From contig JBANSL010000012.1 in NCBI GenBank assembly GCA_037127255.1, positions 32,541,115-32,605,114 of the forward strand: a stretch of DNA of 64,000 nt, in the 5' to 3' direction. Shown here in pieces: positions 44,621 to 55,380 of the stretch (positions are counted from its first letter, which is position 1; each line of letters opens with the position of its first letter). The notes beneath the pieces were generated by a model. It worked only from the letters and a program-made list of their open reading frames with translations. It had not been told where the DNA came from and did not search any database. The position numbers were made by a program, and so were the translations under genes. This stretch comes from Persicaria tinctoria. Lineage: Eukaryota > Streptophyta > Magnoliopsida > Caryophyllales > Polygonaceae.

Positions 44621-45150
44621 TCACATATTCCCTTGATTAATTAACAAGGGAAATCTCCATACTCGACCCCAATTGAAAGGTACTCAATAATGTTCAAAGG
44701 AAACGCTTCATACCCGATAGGTCGACCCTAATTGAACAAGGAAAATCTCCGGTAGAAGCACTGGTAAGAGGTCGTCGACGCCGTCAACACTGCCCGCTCC
44801 GCCGATCCGCTCCATAGGAAGCCTGTCGCGCGGCGAGCCGAACCAACCCATGCCTCCAATTCGCCTCCGTGCACCGCCGCCTAACCGCCGCTCTTCTCCT
44901 CCTCGAATCGCCTCCGATCACTTTTCCCCCTCAAATCGCCTCCGGTCCGCCAGTGAAGAAAACAAATGGTGAGGGTGGGTACACCGATCGTCGAAGTTTC
45001 AGTCTCCTTGGATCCCCTAGTCTGAACGGTGAAGAAGAAGACGCTTAATTAGTTTCTCCCAGAAATCTCACGCGCTACACGATCTGTTTTGTGGGTTAAA
45101 GATTGCTTTTAATTTTTATTTTTTTAAAAACACCCGGAAATGTGGCTCTT
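44621..45150. other. GC-rich patch, no gene recognised
   Basis: 44750-45010 is GC-rich with CGCCTCC(G/A) words and short frames on both strands. It resembles a captured gene leader between the tandem array and the inverted element ends. Confidence 0.35.
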
Positions 45151-45330
45151 TCTCAGCCCTTCATTCAATTGAAACCAATGGTCCATAATTGTGCACAAGA
45201 TACATCTTAAGAGGTGTGCACTCTAGAACCACTATATATATAGGGGTGGTTCCATAGTGCACACCCTATAAGGGTACCTTGTGTACAAATCTGGGTCTTT
45301 CATTGAAAGAAATGAAAGGCCATGATTAAA
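45151..45330. repeat. Two related transposon ends, head to head
   Basis: The reverse complement of about 45150-45238 (GTGGTTCTAGAGTGCACACC...) aligns with 45240-45330 (GGGGTGGTTCCATAGTGCACACC...), including CTTGTG(C/T)ACAA and a shared TTTCA(A)TTGAA-like word. The junction is a short TATATATA tract. This is either a foldback or two members of one element family abutting in inverted orientation. Confidence 0.65.
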
Positions 45331-45934
45331 TAAGTGTTTCATTTTTTTAAAAATAAAAAAATTGGTGGGACCCACCTAAAAAGGTTTGATGCGCTTTTTT
45401 TTTTGTTTTCGGATTTGACTACGATGTTTTGAAAAACTTGCCCATTCCACTGAATAATGTTTCATATGCTACCGAATAATGTTATATTTCATTTTTCCAT
45501 CCATTTCAGATCAAATTTTACCAATTCTACTGAATAATTTGTCACATACTACCGAATAATGTTTATTTTTTGTCAATCAATTTAAGTTTTTACTCTGAGT
45601 TAATTTTTATGCATTCACTTTTGAAATATTATTCGGTAAAATAGTCATATTTTTTGGGAAATATAAACAACGTTATTCAATAGAATGTATGAGTATTCAG
45701 TGGTATAGGAATGATTATTCGGTCGTAGATGAGAGGTTTTTATGTTGTTTGTCAAACCGAAAGCTCTATATACTGACGAATAATAATCCAAATTTCACCG
45801 AATAATTAACAACTCATTAACACTAAAAACCAAAATTCAACTCATTAATCTGAATAATTAACGAATAATGAATCGATGCATTCGAACTACATTGCATTTG
45901 AACTACATTGCATTCGAACGGATGTCGAACTACA
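45331..45934. repeat. ACTGAATAAT / ACCGAATAAT repeat region
   Basis: CCACTGAATAATG, CTACCGAATAATG, TACTGAATAATT and related words recur through 45440-45870. They are the inverse complement of the ATTATTC(G/A)GT words at 43990-44620. They look like subterminal repeats of the second head-to-head element. Confidence 0.6.
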
Positions 45935-45952
45935 CCCCCCCCCCCCCCCCCC
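45935..45952 (+). repeat. Poly(C) run of 18
   Basis: An uninterrupted C homopolymer in otherwise AT-rich sequence. Its length may be a sequencing or assembly artefact. Confidence 0.9.
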
Positions 45953-46249
45953 GATTTTCTCCATTTTCCAATTTTTCTTGTTAAAAAAGATATAAACAAA
46001 TATATACTTTCATTATTTAACTCTTTGTCTTTTTAAAATTTCTTTTATTAGTTTTGCATTTAATATTACAGTGCAAGCAATTTGGCTCTTTCTAACGAGT
46101 TTGTTAACATTTAGTTTATTAATTCATGATTAACCAAATCGTATTCGTCTAATTTATCAAGAAATTTGTGACAACAATCTTTTTCATGGAAACAAATTAA
46201 AGAAAGGGCACCTGAATCTGCTTTCTATGGACATAGTGTGTGTATATAT
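45953..46249. other. AT-rich spacer, nothing recognised
   Basis: AT-rich sequence without repeats or frames of note. Confidence 0.5.
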
Positions 46250-46645
46250 ATAGGGATTGACTCCGATGAAAACCTCAAATTGTAGTAAAAATCGCAAGGA
46301 CTACTTTATAACTTGGTTTATTTAAAACTTGTGCTAAAAACCCCAATCCCACGGTGACTTTACAACTCGGTTCAATCTAAAAACCGTGCTAAAAACTCCA
46401 GCTTTAAAATAACACATGACTTTATAGTTTGATCAAGCCTAAAAATCGTGCTAAAAAACTCATGTTTTAAAATTACATAGTGACTTTATAGCCCGGTTTT
46501 ATTCATAAGCGAGCTAAAATTTGTGACTTTATATATCGGTTCTATTCATAACCGGACTATAAAGCAAGTGAACCGGGCTAAAAAATCGGTCCTCACAGGT
46601 TTTTACCGCAATTTTGGTTTTCACCGGAGCACATATATATATATA
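46250..46645. mobile_element. ~0.4 kb MITE with ~45 bp TIRs
   Basis: The left end (ACTCCGATGAAAACCTC...GTAGTAAAAATCGCAAGGACT) is the inverse of the right end (AGTCC/GGTCCTCACAGGTTTTTACC...GGTTTTCACCGGAGC). TATATATATA lies at both borders. The interior repeats AACCG(G/T)GCTAAAA and CTTTATAG words on both strands. The target site falls in TA repeats and cannot be measured. Confidence 0.75.
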
Positions 46646-46654
46646 ACTGATATA

Positions 46655-47213
46655 TAAGGTTTTCACCGGAGCGCACCTATATATATATAAGGAATAAAAT
46701 GGTAAAAGCCAAGAAAAGGGTTTGGTAAGCTAAATTTTGACAGATGCATCTTTTATTCAAGAGAAAGCGCCATCAGTTTCATCATTAGAAATTAATTGGG
46801 ACAAAGTATCCTTATAGTATATGAAAAGTGTGGTAATCAACTAGCCTTGAAAACTGAAGTATGGGTCATGATTGCTCTCTTAAAAGACATCTATACTACA
46901 AAAGAACTAGGACCTACCCGGTTATGAATAGAACCGATATATAAAGTCACAAATTTTGGTTTTCACCGGAGCGCACCTATATATAAGGAATAAAATGGCA
47001 AAAGCCAGGAAAAGGGTTCGGTAAGCTAAATTTTGACTGATGCATCTTTTATTCAAGAGAAAACGCCATCGGTTTCATCATTAGAAATTAATTGGGAGAA
47101 AGTATCCTTATAGTATATGAAAAGTGTAGTAATCAACTAGCCTTGAAAACTGAAGTATGGGTCATACTTGCTCTCTTAAAAGACATCTATACTACAAAAG
47201 AACTAGGACCTAC
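46655..47213 (+). repeat. Direct duplication of ~258 bp next to the MITE
   Basis: 46660-46917 and 46960-47213 are near-identical (both start GGTTTTCACCGGAGCGCACC and end GAACTAGGACCTAC). The 40 bp between them contains an inverted fragment of the neighbouring MITE (CGGTTATGAATAGAACCGAT). Confidence 0.85.
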
Positions 47214-47380
47214 TTAGATAAAAATCAAGGAAGACAACGTTACCGTCATTAACTCTCTCAAATATGAATGAAAATTCCCTAAGAAATTATTAAATAAGTA
47301 ATTCCATAACTATACTCCAACCAACATAAGAGTTATAAAAAATGTAATTGCTTATATCTCGAAAAGAAGAAAAAACCCTC
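47214..47380. other. AT-rich spacer
   Basis: AT-rich, no features seen. Confidence 0.5.
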
Positions 47381-48175
47381 CGAGAGAGAGGAAGAAAAAA
47401 AAAACCTTTCTTCAGAAAGGTGAACACCGGCCGCCGTCCATGGGCCTTGCCGACTATCACAACGCCGCACCTCTGATCAAAACTCTCTCTTCGAAGAGCC
47501 TAAATATCTCTTCGGAGAGCCCAAATCTCTCTTCGGAGAGCCCTAATTCTCCTCCTCGGAGAGTACTCGGAAAACAATTAGCTGTTCCTCGTCTTTCGTT
47601 CACCGCTGCAAGGGTTTTCGACTGTAGGGGTTTGGATTTGGGGCTTCGATCGGTTCCGCCTTTCGTTCCTCTGTCTCACCTTCTTCCTCTACCCTTTATT
47701 GTTTGCAATCGGCTTCCTTGGTGGCAAATTCGCCGACTTGCCATCTCCTCCATGTGGGTCGCTCGACGTCTCCCCTTTCTCTATCTCCGGTGGCGCTTGG
47801 GTTCATCCCTTTGTGCTCCTTGGTTGGCATCGGATTCCACCTGGGCTTGTGTCGAATTTGGCGGCCTCCTCGGATTCTCACCGTTGGTGGGGTGGAGGGG
47901 TTGCCTCGCCGGTTTGATTCTCCTCTCCTTTCTGTCGTTGGGGGTTGGGGCCGTTCCTGGCCAATTCTCGGCTCTCTTTCCTTCTCCGGCGTCCCTTTCC
48001 TCCATCTCTTACTGGGTGGTGGGTGGTGGGTGGTGGTTGTCGGTGGCGGTACTCCTGCATCTCCTGGTGCCGGGAGCCTTCTGTTTTGGCGTTTCAGGGC
48101 TCCTGGTGTCAGTAGTCTTTGCTTGGGGCCGGGTTGTATCCTTTGGGCCCAAGGCTACTAAAAAAAAAAAACTTC
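47381..48175 (+). other. GC-rich transcribed-looking block ending in poly(A)
   Basis: Purine-rich start, then a 250-codon frame from ATG 47440 with no recognisable domain and an unusual Trp/Gly/Leu-rich second half. The block ends in an A run (about 48160-48172). Three near-palindromic CTCTTCG(G/A)AGAG words lie at 47487-47498, 47508-47519 and 47529-47540. Possibilities are a retroposed transcript or a non-coding LINE 5' region. I would not call it a protein-coding gene. Confidence 0.4.
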
Positions 48176-48239
48176 AATATATTAAATTTTAATTGCTAAA
48201 ACATAAAATAGTATAATAAAATAAATTAAAATAAAGTAA

Positions 48240-48800
48240 AAATTAAAATAACTTGCGTAAATAAATTCCGGTTTTTCCTTGCGCTCTTCGTCCTCTCGCG
48301 GTCGTGCTTCACTTTCTCGGGTTGGTTGGAGTTTTGTCTGCTGGATTCGTGGTTAGTTTCGGTTGAGGAGCAGTTTTGCGGCCCTGGTTGATTGAAGTGA
48401 TCGTGTTGGTGGGGTTCGTGGTCTCCGAAGATCCTTCATCTAGGTGGGGGGAACGTCGTGTGATCCACACTTCCCCAGGAGTCATCTTTGCCCTACGTGG
48501 ATTTTTTCTTTCCGTCTTTCCGGCGGCGAGACATCGTGTCAGCTATGCTGTCCCATGCGCTCGCTATCCACTTCTCCACGCCGGGTCTCCTTCTGCTCGC
48601 TTGTGTGTTTAGGGCCTGGGTTTTTCCGGGTTTATTTTGTGTAGTTCTTATGTTGTATTAGGTGATTGTATTCTGTTTCCTTGTTGTATTTTCTTTTGTT
48701 ATGTTGTATGTTTAGACGGCTTGCCGTCTGCCGACTTTGTTGGCCTCTCGAGGTCCGGGCCTGTCCGACCTCGAATTATTTCCTAATAAAAAAAAGATAT
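48240..48800 (+). other. GC-rich block with LINE-like 3' tail
   Basis: Short frames only. The end (TTGTTGTATTTTCTTTTGTTATG, a hairpin-like GACGGCTTGCCGTC at about 48717-48730, then CCTAATAAAAAAAAG) resembles the 3' UTR and poly(A) tail of a plant LINE or a retroposed transcript. With the preceding block it may be the two ends of one internally deleted retroposon (inference). Confidence 0.4.
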
Positions 48801-48901
48801 AAAAAATAGAAACTACTAAAACATAAACTAATAAAAATAACTAAATAAAGTCTAGCCGAAATGCTCTTCTTCACGGACTTCCAAGATATAGTTTCTTGTT
48901 A

Positions 48902-49295
48902 GCATCAGCACTCATGGGTTAACCCCATTCATCTCCCTCCTCGTAATATTTTGACACCTCATTTTCCACTAACTTTACCTCATCCTTTAAAGTTTTATAA
49001 TTTTTATCTCACATCCATAAGTTTACCCCATACCATTATTGTTAATTATATTTATATCCCATCATATATTTTTAACCAATCAAAATTTAATCCACAAAAT
49101 ATAAAATACATAAACAAAATATAAGGCCCACTTTTATTATTTCTTTAAAACAAAAAGGGATTGAGGAAGGGGATGGGGTTACCCCATCCTACCAAGGTTT
49201 CCCCTTCCCCTTCCCACAATAGGGTTGATCCCACATCCATAAGTAAGGATATAGAAGCCTATAGGGAAAGGGGAACCCCATGGGTGCGAATGCTC
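48902..49295. mobile_element. Tourist-like MITE
   Basis: The left end GCATCAGCACTCATGGGTT is the inverse of the right end CCCATGGGTGCGAATGCTC. Both are flanked by TTA (48899-48901 and 49296-49298), the PIF/Harbinger target size. Length 394 bp, interior AT-rich, no coding. Confidence 0.75.
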
Positions 49296-49309
49296 TTAAT
49301 ACATGCATT

Positions 49310-49700
49310 TCTTCTACAGTTAACTTTCCTCCAATTCAAGATAAGTTTCTCTGCCATACACCTGACTTTTTTTTTAATCAAAATATTATGCTAAGATACT
49401 CTTAGTGTCTCCATTAGAGATGCTCTAAAATATAACTCAACGCATTTTCTCAATTTTTATAACTTAAATTGATGAAAATTAAGTTCTTAGAAAATAATTT
49501 TCGAAAAATATATTTATTGTATTTACCGAAATGAACCCTTATTTAAAGGAACCAATTCCAAGTTTTAAATATGGAAAAGAACCAAGGTTAGTTGTGTTAC
49601 TTAGTGTGCAAAATGGTACGCACCAAAACTACTTCACATGGTCAAAGGGGCAATCAATTAGTCCTGACTTAATAATCCATCTGTTCACCGAAAAAGTTTT
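49310..49700 (+). repeat. Duplicated segment, copy A
   Basis: Matches 53409-53512 joined to 54370-54670 (shared words: TCTGCCATACACCT, AGAGATGCTCTAAAATATAAC, GGAACCAATTCCAAGTTT, ACCAAAACTACTTCACA). Copy A lacks the MITE present in copy B and so shows the empty site (CTCTTAGTG). A diverged Stowaway-like remnant follows at about 49675-49759. Confidence 0.87.
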
Positions 49701-50667
49701 GTTTGGCTTTTTAAAACCATTTTAGGAGCTAAAACTGTATAAAATATAAACAAGGGAGGTAGTAACATTTAATTAACTATAAAATATAAAAAAGGGAGGT
49801 AGGAACAACTGATATTGACTATAAGTTGGTGGCAGTTTTCACTGGTTCATGATAATATTTGGTGATAGAGTTATGTTATTGGTGATAACAATTGGTACGT
49901 GATAAGTATATCGAGAAAAAAATAATATAAAAAACAAATGTCACCAAAATAAAAAATAAATTATCAAAAAAATTATCACCAGAAAAAATGTCACCATCAA
50001 TTGTCACCAAAAAAAATTGTCACCAACAATTGTCATCAAAATTAAACGTTGGTCAGAATGGTCAATGTTGATCGGTCAAGGTAAAATTATAAAACACGAT
50101 TTAGAACTGCGTTTCTTTTGATTATTTTTGTCACTTTTTCCTTCAGTTTCCAAAATTTTACATTGTGAATAAAACGTGGTCTGAGACTGCGTTTTTATGC
50201 CAAACCTGCAAAAAAATGAACAATTTTGTAAATATTTTGAAAGTTTTAATATTTTGTTAAATAATTATTTTTAGTGAATATTTTGAAGAAAAAAAACGTG
50301 GTGACAACATATTGTTATCAACCTTGTCACTTACATCTGTCACCAGAAAAAAATGTCACCATCAACTATCACCAGAAAAAAAATGTCACCAATAACTGTC
50401 ATCAAAACTAGGGGTGTGCAGAAAAACCCGAAACCAAAAGCACGACACGAAAACATGACAACACGACACGAAAAAACCCGAAACCGAAAAAACACGACAC
50501 GATAATGACACGAACCGAGAAAACACGATTGTAAACGGTTCGTGTTCGGGTCGGGCAAATCACATTGTCAGGTACCCGACACGAACCATTTAAATTTTTT
50601 TTTTATTTTAATTTTAGGTTGGAAAGTATAATACTAGTATAAATAAAATCCTACAAGTATCAGTAAA

Positions 50668-50738
50668 GTCCGCTAGCCCAACTGGTTCCATGTAAGGGCA
50701 TTCACATAAAAGACCCGGGTTCGATTCCTCACACCCCA
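50668..50738 (+). repeat. tRNA-like / SINE-head sequence
   Basis: TAGCCCAACTGGTTC fits an A box and GGTTCGATTCC (50718-50728) is a canonical B box, 40 bp apart, as in tRNA-derived SINEs. A complete tRNA fold is not evident. Confidence 0.5.
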
Positions 50739-50793
50739 AGCTTTATTTCTTTTTTCAGACTGTGTTCGGCCTTTTTAACCTGGTCTTTTTTTT

Positions 50794-51250
50794 TATATAT
50801 AAATATTTCTATGTTCTCTTCTCCAAACCCTAGCCGCCCTTCGCCAGTTCGCCCCTTCCTCCAGGCTCCAGTGCGGCAATGCACTCTCTCACCTTCTCAC
50901 TTGCTCTCTTGCTCTCCGAGTCTCCGTCATGGCGCCATGGAAGAAGGTGTCGCCCCGCCCTTCTCAATCGTTTCTTCTTCTTCTACAGTTTCGAGCTTCT
51001 CATGCGCTTCTTCTTCTCCAGTTTCGAGTACAGATCTGGGCGCCCTTCTGAATCGTTTCTTCTTCTTCTTCTCCGGTTCCAAGCCTCTCAATCACTTCTT
51101 CTTCTTCTCCAACCTTCTCCAGTTCGAATCTCTTCTTCTCTTCTCCAATTTGTGCGAATTTGTTCAAAGTAAACAACCCTAAATCTCGACATTGAGCCAA
51201 TTTGTTCGAATCTGTAGCGTTGTTGGTGTTGTTTTCCTCCCCCTTTAGGG
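50794..51250 (+). promoter_or_regulatory. Captured promoter/leader-like segment in the hAT element
   Basis: TATATATAAATA (50794-50805) is followed within about 20-30 bp by AAACCCTAGCCGCC, a telo-box-like motif common near the start of plant ribosomal-protein and translation genes. A CT-rich leader follows. Short frames from 50811 and 50879 code for Ser-rich peptides without a domain. I infer capture of a host gene 5' end. Confidence 0.4.
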
Positions 51251-51644
51251 CCTATGCGAATTTCCGAGTTGTTGTAGTGCAAATTTGTGATTTGTGCAAA
51301 GTAGTTGTGTTCCTTTCAATCGTTTTTAGGGCTTGATATTCTTCTCTGCCATGGCCATCTCTGAAATTCTTTACTGTACAAAAAAAAAACAGAAAGAAAG
51401 AGCATCCGGTTCGTGTCGGATAACCCGGTATCCGACACGGAACCGAATAACTTAACCGTGTCGAGTACCCGGGTTTAGATGGTTCGTATACGGTTCGGGC
51501 ATTTTGGGCTAAACGGTTTCGGGTACCCGACACGATTAACCGGTTCGTGTCGGGTACCCGGATATGCACACCCCTAATCAAAAGATTCAAAACTGGACGT
51601 TGACCAGAATAGTCAATGTTAACCGGTCAAGATCAAAATGAAAA

Positions 51645-51890
51645 TGGTCAAAGAGGAAGAAGGGGGATGAGAAAAGCAGTGTGGATCTGCTGTCTCATAA
51701 ACCCCCCTATCCCCCTATCCCTTCTCACAAAAATACACATTTTACTATTTTCCTTTTTTGTTCAAATTTTAATTCTTTTTCTTTTTTCTTTTTTTTTTTC
51801 AGGTTGGGGTGTGGAGGGACCGCACGGGGTTGTCCCTTTTGGGACAGCAGATCCCAACCGTGAGAAAAGGGGGATAAAAGAAAGGAAGAG
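51645..51890. repeat. Inverted repeat, MITE-like
   Basis: GATGAGAAAAGC...GGATCTGCTGTC (about 51667-51700) is the inverse of GACAGCAGATCC...GTGAGAAAAGGGGGAT (about 51843-51875), with CCCCCTATCCCC words between. No TSD determined. Confidence 0.55.
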
Positions 51891-51920
51891 TAAAATGGTC
51901 AATTATGGACAATTACTTAA

Positions 51921-53062
51921 TCCTCCTATATCTTAAAGCTAAGTCTTTTGGAGAATAGTTAGATTATCCACGCGGCGGCCTAATATGTTTTTTTTTTCCA
52001 ATTTTACCCCTCCCTTTCTTAATCAACTCTTATTTTGTGCCCCTCTCTTTCTCGGATGGTGATACACATAATTCTACACCACCAATTAAAATTTGGCATG
52101 TGTATTTAGAGAATTTTTTAAAAAAAATTCTACAACTTTCGGTCTTTCAAAAACCGTTTTTTTAATGAAAAAAAACCATTTTTTTTAACCGTTTGAAATT
52201 TTGAATTGAATGAATCAAATTTCAATTGTTATTTTTACAACCATATATTAGTGAAATAAATTTTATTGATTTTTCATTTAATATTCAACCATAATATATA
52301 CGTAGTAGATACTTTTATTTAGCATATATTTCAAATTGTTTACATTTTATAAATGTAAATAACATTGTAAATATATTATAATTAAGAGTTTATATAACTT
52401 ATATATATTGAAAATATAAGTTATTTGATATAAATTTTATTTATTTATAATTAATGAAATTAAATATATCAAGTATGCTTTGATAAAGTTGAAAAATATT
52501 CGAAAAATAAAATACAGCTAGTGATAAAGTTGAAAAATATACCTATCAAATACTATATTAAGGCTTTTACCGCAGTTGCACAGCTAGATACAGATTACAC
52601 CCAATGATGTCATCACATTCACTAGCTTTAAGATGATCAACTGGTTTTTAAATAATGAAGAAAAATATTATTTTATTTTTTTATCTAACTAATTAAACTT
52701 TGTTTATATGTATTATGATAGGGAACATTGTATAAAATAATTTATAAATCTCATACTTTACGCAAGGGTACCATACTATATATTCAACCCCGATGTCTGG
52801 GTATAAAAAAAATGCAAAACTTATTAGTAAAAAAAAAATAGAGTAGGCAAATAATAATCATAACGTACTAGAAAATTATTAGTAAATCATTAAAATTATT
52901 AGTAAATTATTAAAATAGTTAGCAATATCGTTTTTTTTAGTTTAAATTATTAGAAAAATTTACATAATACGGCAATAAATAATACGATAACATCCGAAAA
53001 ATATGATTAGTTTACTTAGATTAATTTAAAATCTCGTGCATTGCGCGCGGGTTATAGGCTAG
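51921..53062 (+). mobile_element. Non-autonomous Helitron
   Basis: Starts TC after A (A|TCCTCCTATATC) and ends CTAG before T. A GC-rich hairpin (CTCGTGC / GCGCGGG, loop ATTGC) lies about ten bases upstream of the CTAG. These are the plant Helitron hallmarks. The 5' end aligns with that of the second Helitron at 56510 (shared TAAAG, TAAG, CTTTT words). No Rep/helicase. The interior is AT-rich. Confidence 0.8.
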
Positions 53063-53408
53063 TTTGTTTAAAAAGTGGACATTTACTTAATTATATTCGT
53101 TTTTTTTACAATCACTAAATTAAGCCTATAATTTATAGGTTTGAAGTATATAACAATGTTAAAAAAAAACAAAGTGTACAACATCTTTCAAATGGACCCA
53201 TTCACAGAACTAGGGGCGGGCTGAGGTCCGCTCCAGTCCGCCCCATTTTTTTTAAAAAAAAATAAAAATATGTATTTATTAGAATAAGTGTTTTGTTAAT
53301 GAAAATTATAAATATATGAAAATTTTAGTCTATCTAGCCCATCCAAATTTTATTTTCTAGTTTCGTGCCTCAATGGATCCAAGATTTTGTTACAACCTAG
53401 CTAGGCAA
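53063..53408. other. Spacer, no gene recognised
   Basis: AT-rich with A and T runs. GGGGCGGGCTGAGGTCCGC near 53213 is an isolated GC-rich word. Nothing else seen. Confidence 0.4.
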
Positions 53409-54670
53409 AATGAGTTTCTTCTTAAGTTAACTTTCTCCCAATTCAAGACAACTTTATCTGCCATACACCTAACTTTTTTTTTAAATCAAAACATTATGCT
53501 AAGACAACTTTAGCGCATGTTTGGTAAAAGGGGTCTTTTTTAAGAGTGGTGTGTTTTTTAGGAGGTGGAGATTATTTTTGGGGTTTATGGAGCTGTGGGA
53601 GGTGGAGTTTATTTTTTAAAATAACCTTGTAAAAAACCTGAATGGTGTTTGGTGGTTAATGGTTTAGGGAGATGTATTTATGATGATAATTACTCAAATG
53701 CCATCAACAATTGAGAGTCAGTGAGTCACCTACCCATTTGTATTTGTTTGCTGAAGAACAATTTTGTTCCGCTTTTATAACATAACATTATATGCTTTTT
53801 TGCATTCATTTCTCTGTTTTCCACTTGCCAAGAGGTAGGTTTATTCACACCCTTTCCTTTTTTTTTTCCTGAATTTCCTCAAGTTCTTGTAATCTCCCCA
53901 ATTCAATCTACTTTCTCCCCCAATTTCAATCTTTTATTACCCCGAAATCTATTATTCAGTGTTCCAATCACTGGGTTTTATCTGTTGCTATTCTTGGTGC
54001 ATTTGGAGGGGAAGATCCACAGTTGCAAACACTCCAAGGTGCATTAAATCTGGATTTTTCTTGTTTGCTGATTTTGCAAATTGGGGTTTTGCTTATATTG
54101 CATGTTCTTTTATGGGTATGGTTTGGATTTTGTGAAGAGTCTCTACGTGCGATGCAAGGGGTAAAAGTGAACAAAATTGTGGGACCTGATAAAAGAAACT
54201 CAGGAACCTAGGTCGGATGGGCTTCCATTTTCACAGAATTTAAGCTCCCCACACCTGCACCTGCAACTCCCACAACTCCTTAAAAAGACGTTGCCAAACA
54301 CCAGGAGTTGGAGCTTCTTTTTTTTGGCACATCCAAAAAGCTATTTGGCAAATCTTGCCAAACATGCGCTTAGTATCTTCGTTAGAGATGCTCTAAAATA
54401 TAACCCAACACATTTTCTTAATTTTTATAATTTAAATTGATGAGAATTAAGTTCTTAGAAAAATAATTTTCGAAAATTATATTTTTTGTGTTTACCGAAA
54501 TGAGCCCTTATTTAAAGGAACCAATTCCAAGTTTCAATTATGGAAAGGAACCAAGGTCAGTTGTGTTACTTGGTGTGCAAAATGTTAAGCACCAAAACTA
54601 CTTCACAAGTCGAAGGGGCAACCAACTAGTCCTAACTTAATAATCCCTTCGTTCACCGAAACTTTTCCGT
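53409..54670 (+). repeat. Duplicated segment, copy B, split by a MITE
   Basis: Homologous to 49310-49700. The homology is interrupted exactly at 53513-54369 by an inserted element. Confidence 0.87.
53513..54369. mobile_element. 857 bp Tourist/Harbinger-like element
   Basis: The left end GCGCATGTTTGG is the inverse of the right end CCAAACATGCGC. TTA flanks both sides (53510-53512 and 54370-54372), and copy A of the surrounding repeat has a single TTA at the site. The interior (about 53800-54200) has gene-like, non-repetitive sequence with a 62-codon plus frame but no recognisable domain. No transposase. Confidence 0.9.
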
Positions 54671-54790
54671 TTGATTTTTTGACACATTTTTTTAGGAACT
54701 AAATTTTTTTTTGTTTGGTTTAATAATGCGTTTTTTAGGAACTAAAAACTACGGATTATATAAAATATTAATTTTTGTGAATAGAGGGAG
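54643..54790. mobile_element. Stowaway-like MITE
   Basis: The left end ATCCCTTCGTTCAC and the complement of the right end (CTCCCTCTATTCAC) form the Stowaway TIR, with TA on both sides. The arms continue with TTTTTAG(G)AACTAAA in both orientations. A shorter relative is at about 49675-49759 in copy A. Confidence 0.75.
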
Positions 54791-55380
54791 TAACATATAA
54801 TTAAAAACAAAATAATACAACAAACCTTCAAACAAAAATTTCACTCAAACATTGGGCTCAAGACCCACCCCAACCTTTTTTCTCAAACCTTTCACCTAAA
54901 CCCCATCAAACTCTTTGTGGTTTGGGCGGTGGAAAGCTACAACAAAACTCTCCATCAACAAGTACAAAACAACTCTTTTCACAAACCATTTGACAAGAAG
55001 CAAATTGACAACACCTTCCTAGAATGGATGCAACCTCGAAAAGGAGACTCTAGCTCTCAAATGACAGAAAGTAGAGCCTGGATTTGCAAGAAAATAAGGA
55101 CGGACAAGCATTCAAATAAACAGGTGAAAGCAACAATACAAAAATCACCATTTGGAGGTGTTTACTCGATAAGTCTCCTCAAGCTAAACCACATGAACAT
55201 TAGAAATTAGAATATCCAAAATCAAGCTCGAAGTATTACAAAGCAAAGGCCAAAATGGCAAAGGCAAAATAAAGGATACTCCATCCGTTAATTAAAACAT
55301 GTCGTTTTACACATTTGCACATTTTTTAATAAAGCAAATAAAAACAAACAAAAATACTCTTATTGTCATGATTAGATATC

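Larger units (their letters stand above)
50409..51576. mobile_element. 1.2 kb non-autonomous hAT element
   Basis: The left end TAGGGGTGTGCA and right end TGCACACCCCTA are perfect inverted repeats of the hAT type. The flanks are ATCAAAAC (50401-50408) and ATCAAAAG (51577-51584), an 8 bp TSD with one change. Subterminal regions repeat CCCGAAACC, CGACACGAA and GGGTACCCG words. The interior carries a tRNA-like segment and a gene-leader-like segment. No transposase. Confidence 0.9.
49850..51640. repeat. TGTCACCA-rich direct repeats around a hAT insertion
   Basis: A block of GTCACCA(G/T/A)AAAAAA words followed by a GTCAATGTT(G/A)A(T/C)CGGTCAAG word occurs at about 49975-50085. It recurs at 50337-50408 plus 51577-51635, where it is split by a hAT element. 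The copies are direct, about 360 bp apart without the insertion. 50086-50336 holds AT-rich spacer. The GGTCAA words resemble those of the foldback at 21538-22283. Confidence 0.7.

Noticed and set aside
47440..48192. 250-codon frame as a membrane protein gene
   Set aside because: Hydrophobic stretches come from GT-rich composition; no family similarity, and the frame runs into a poly(A) tract.
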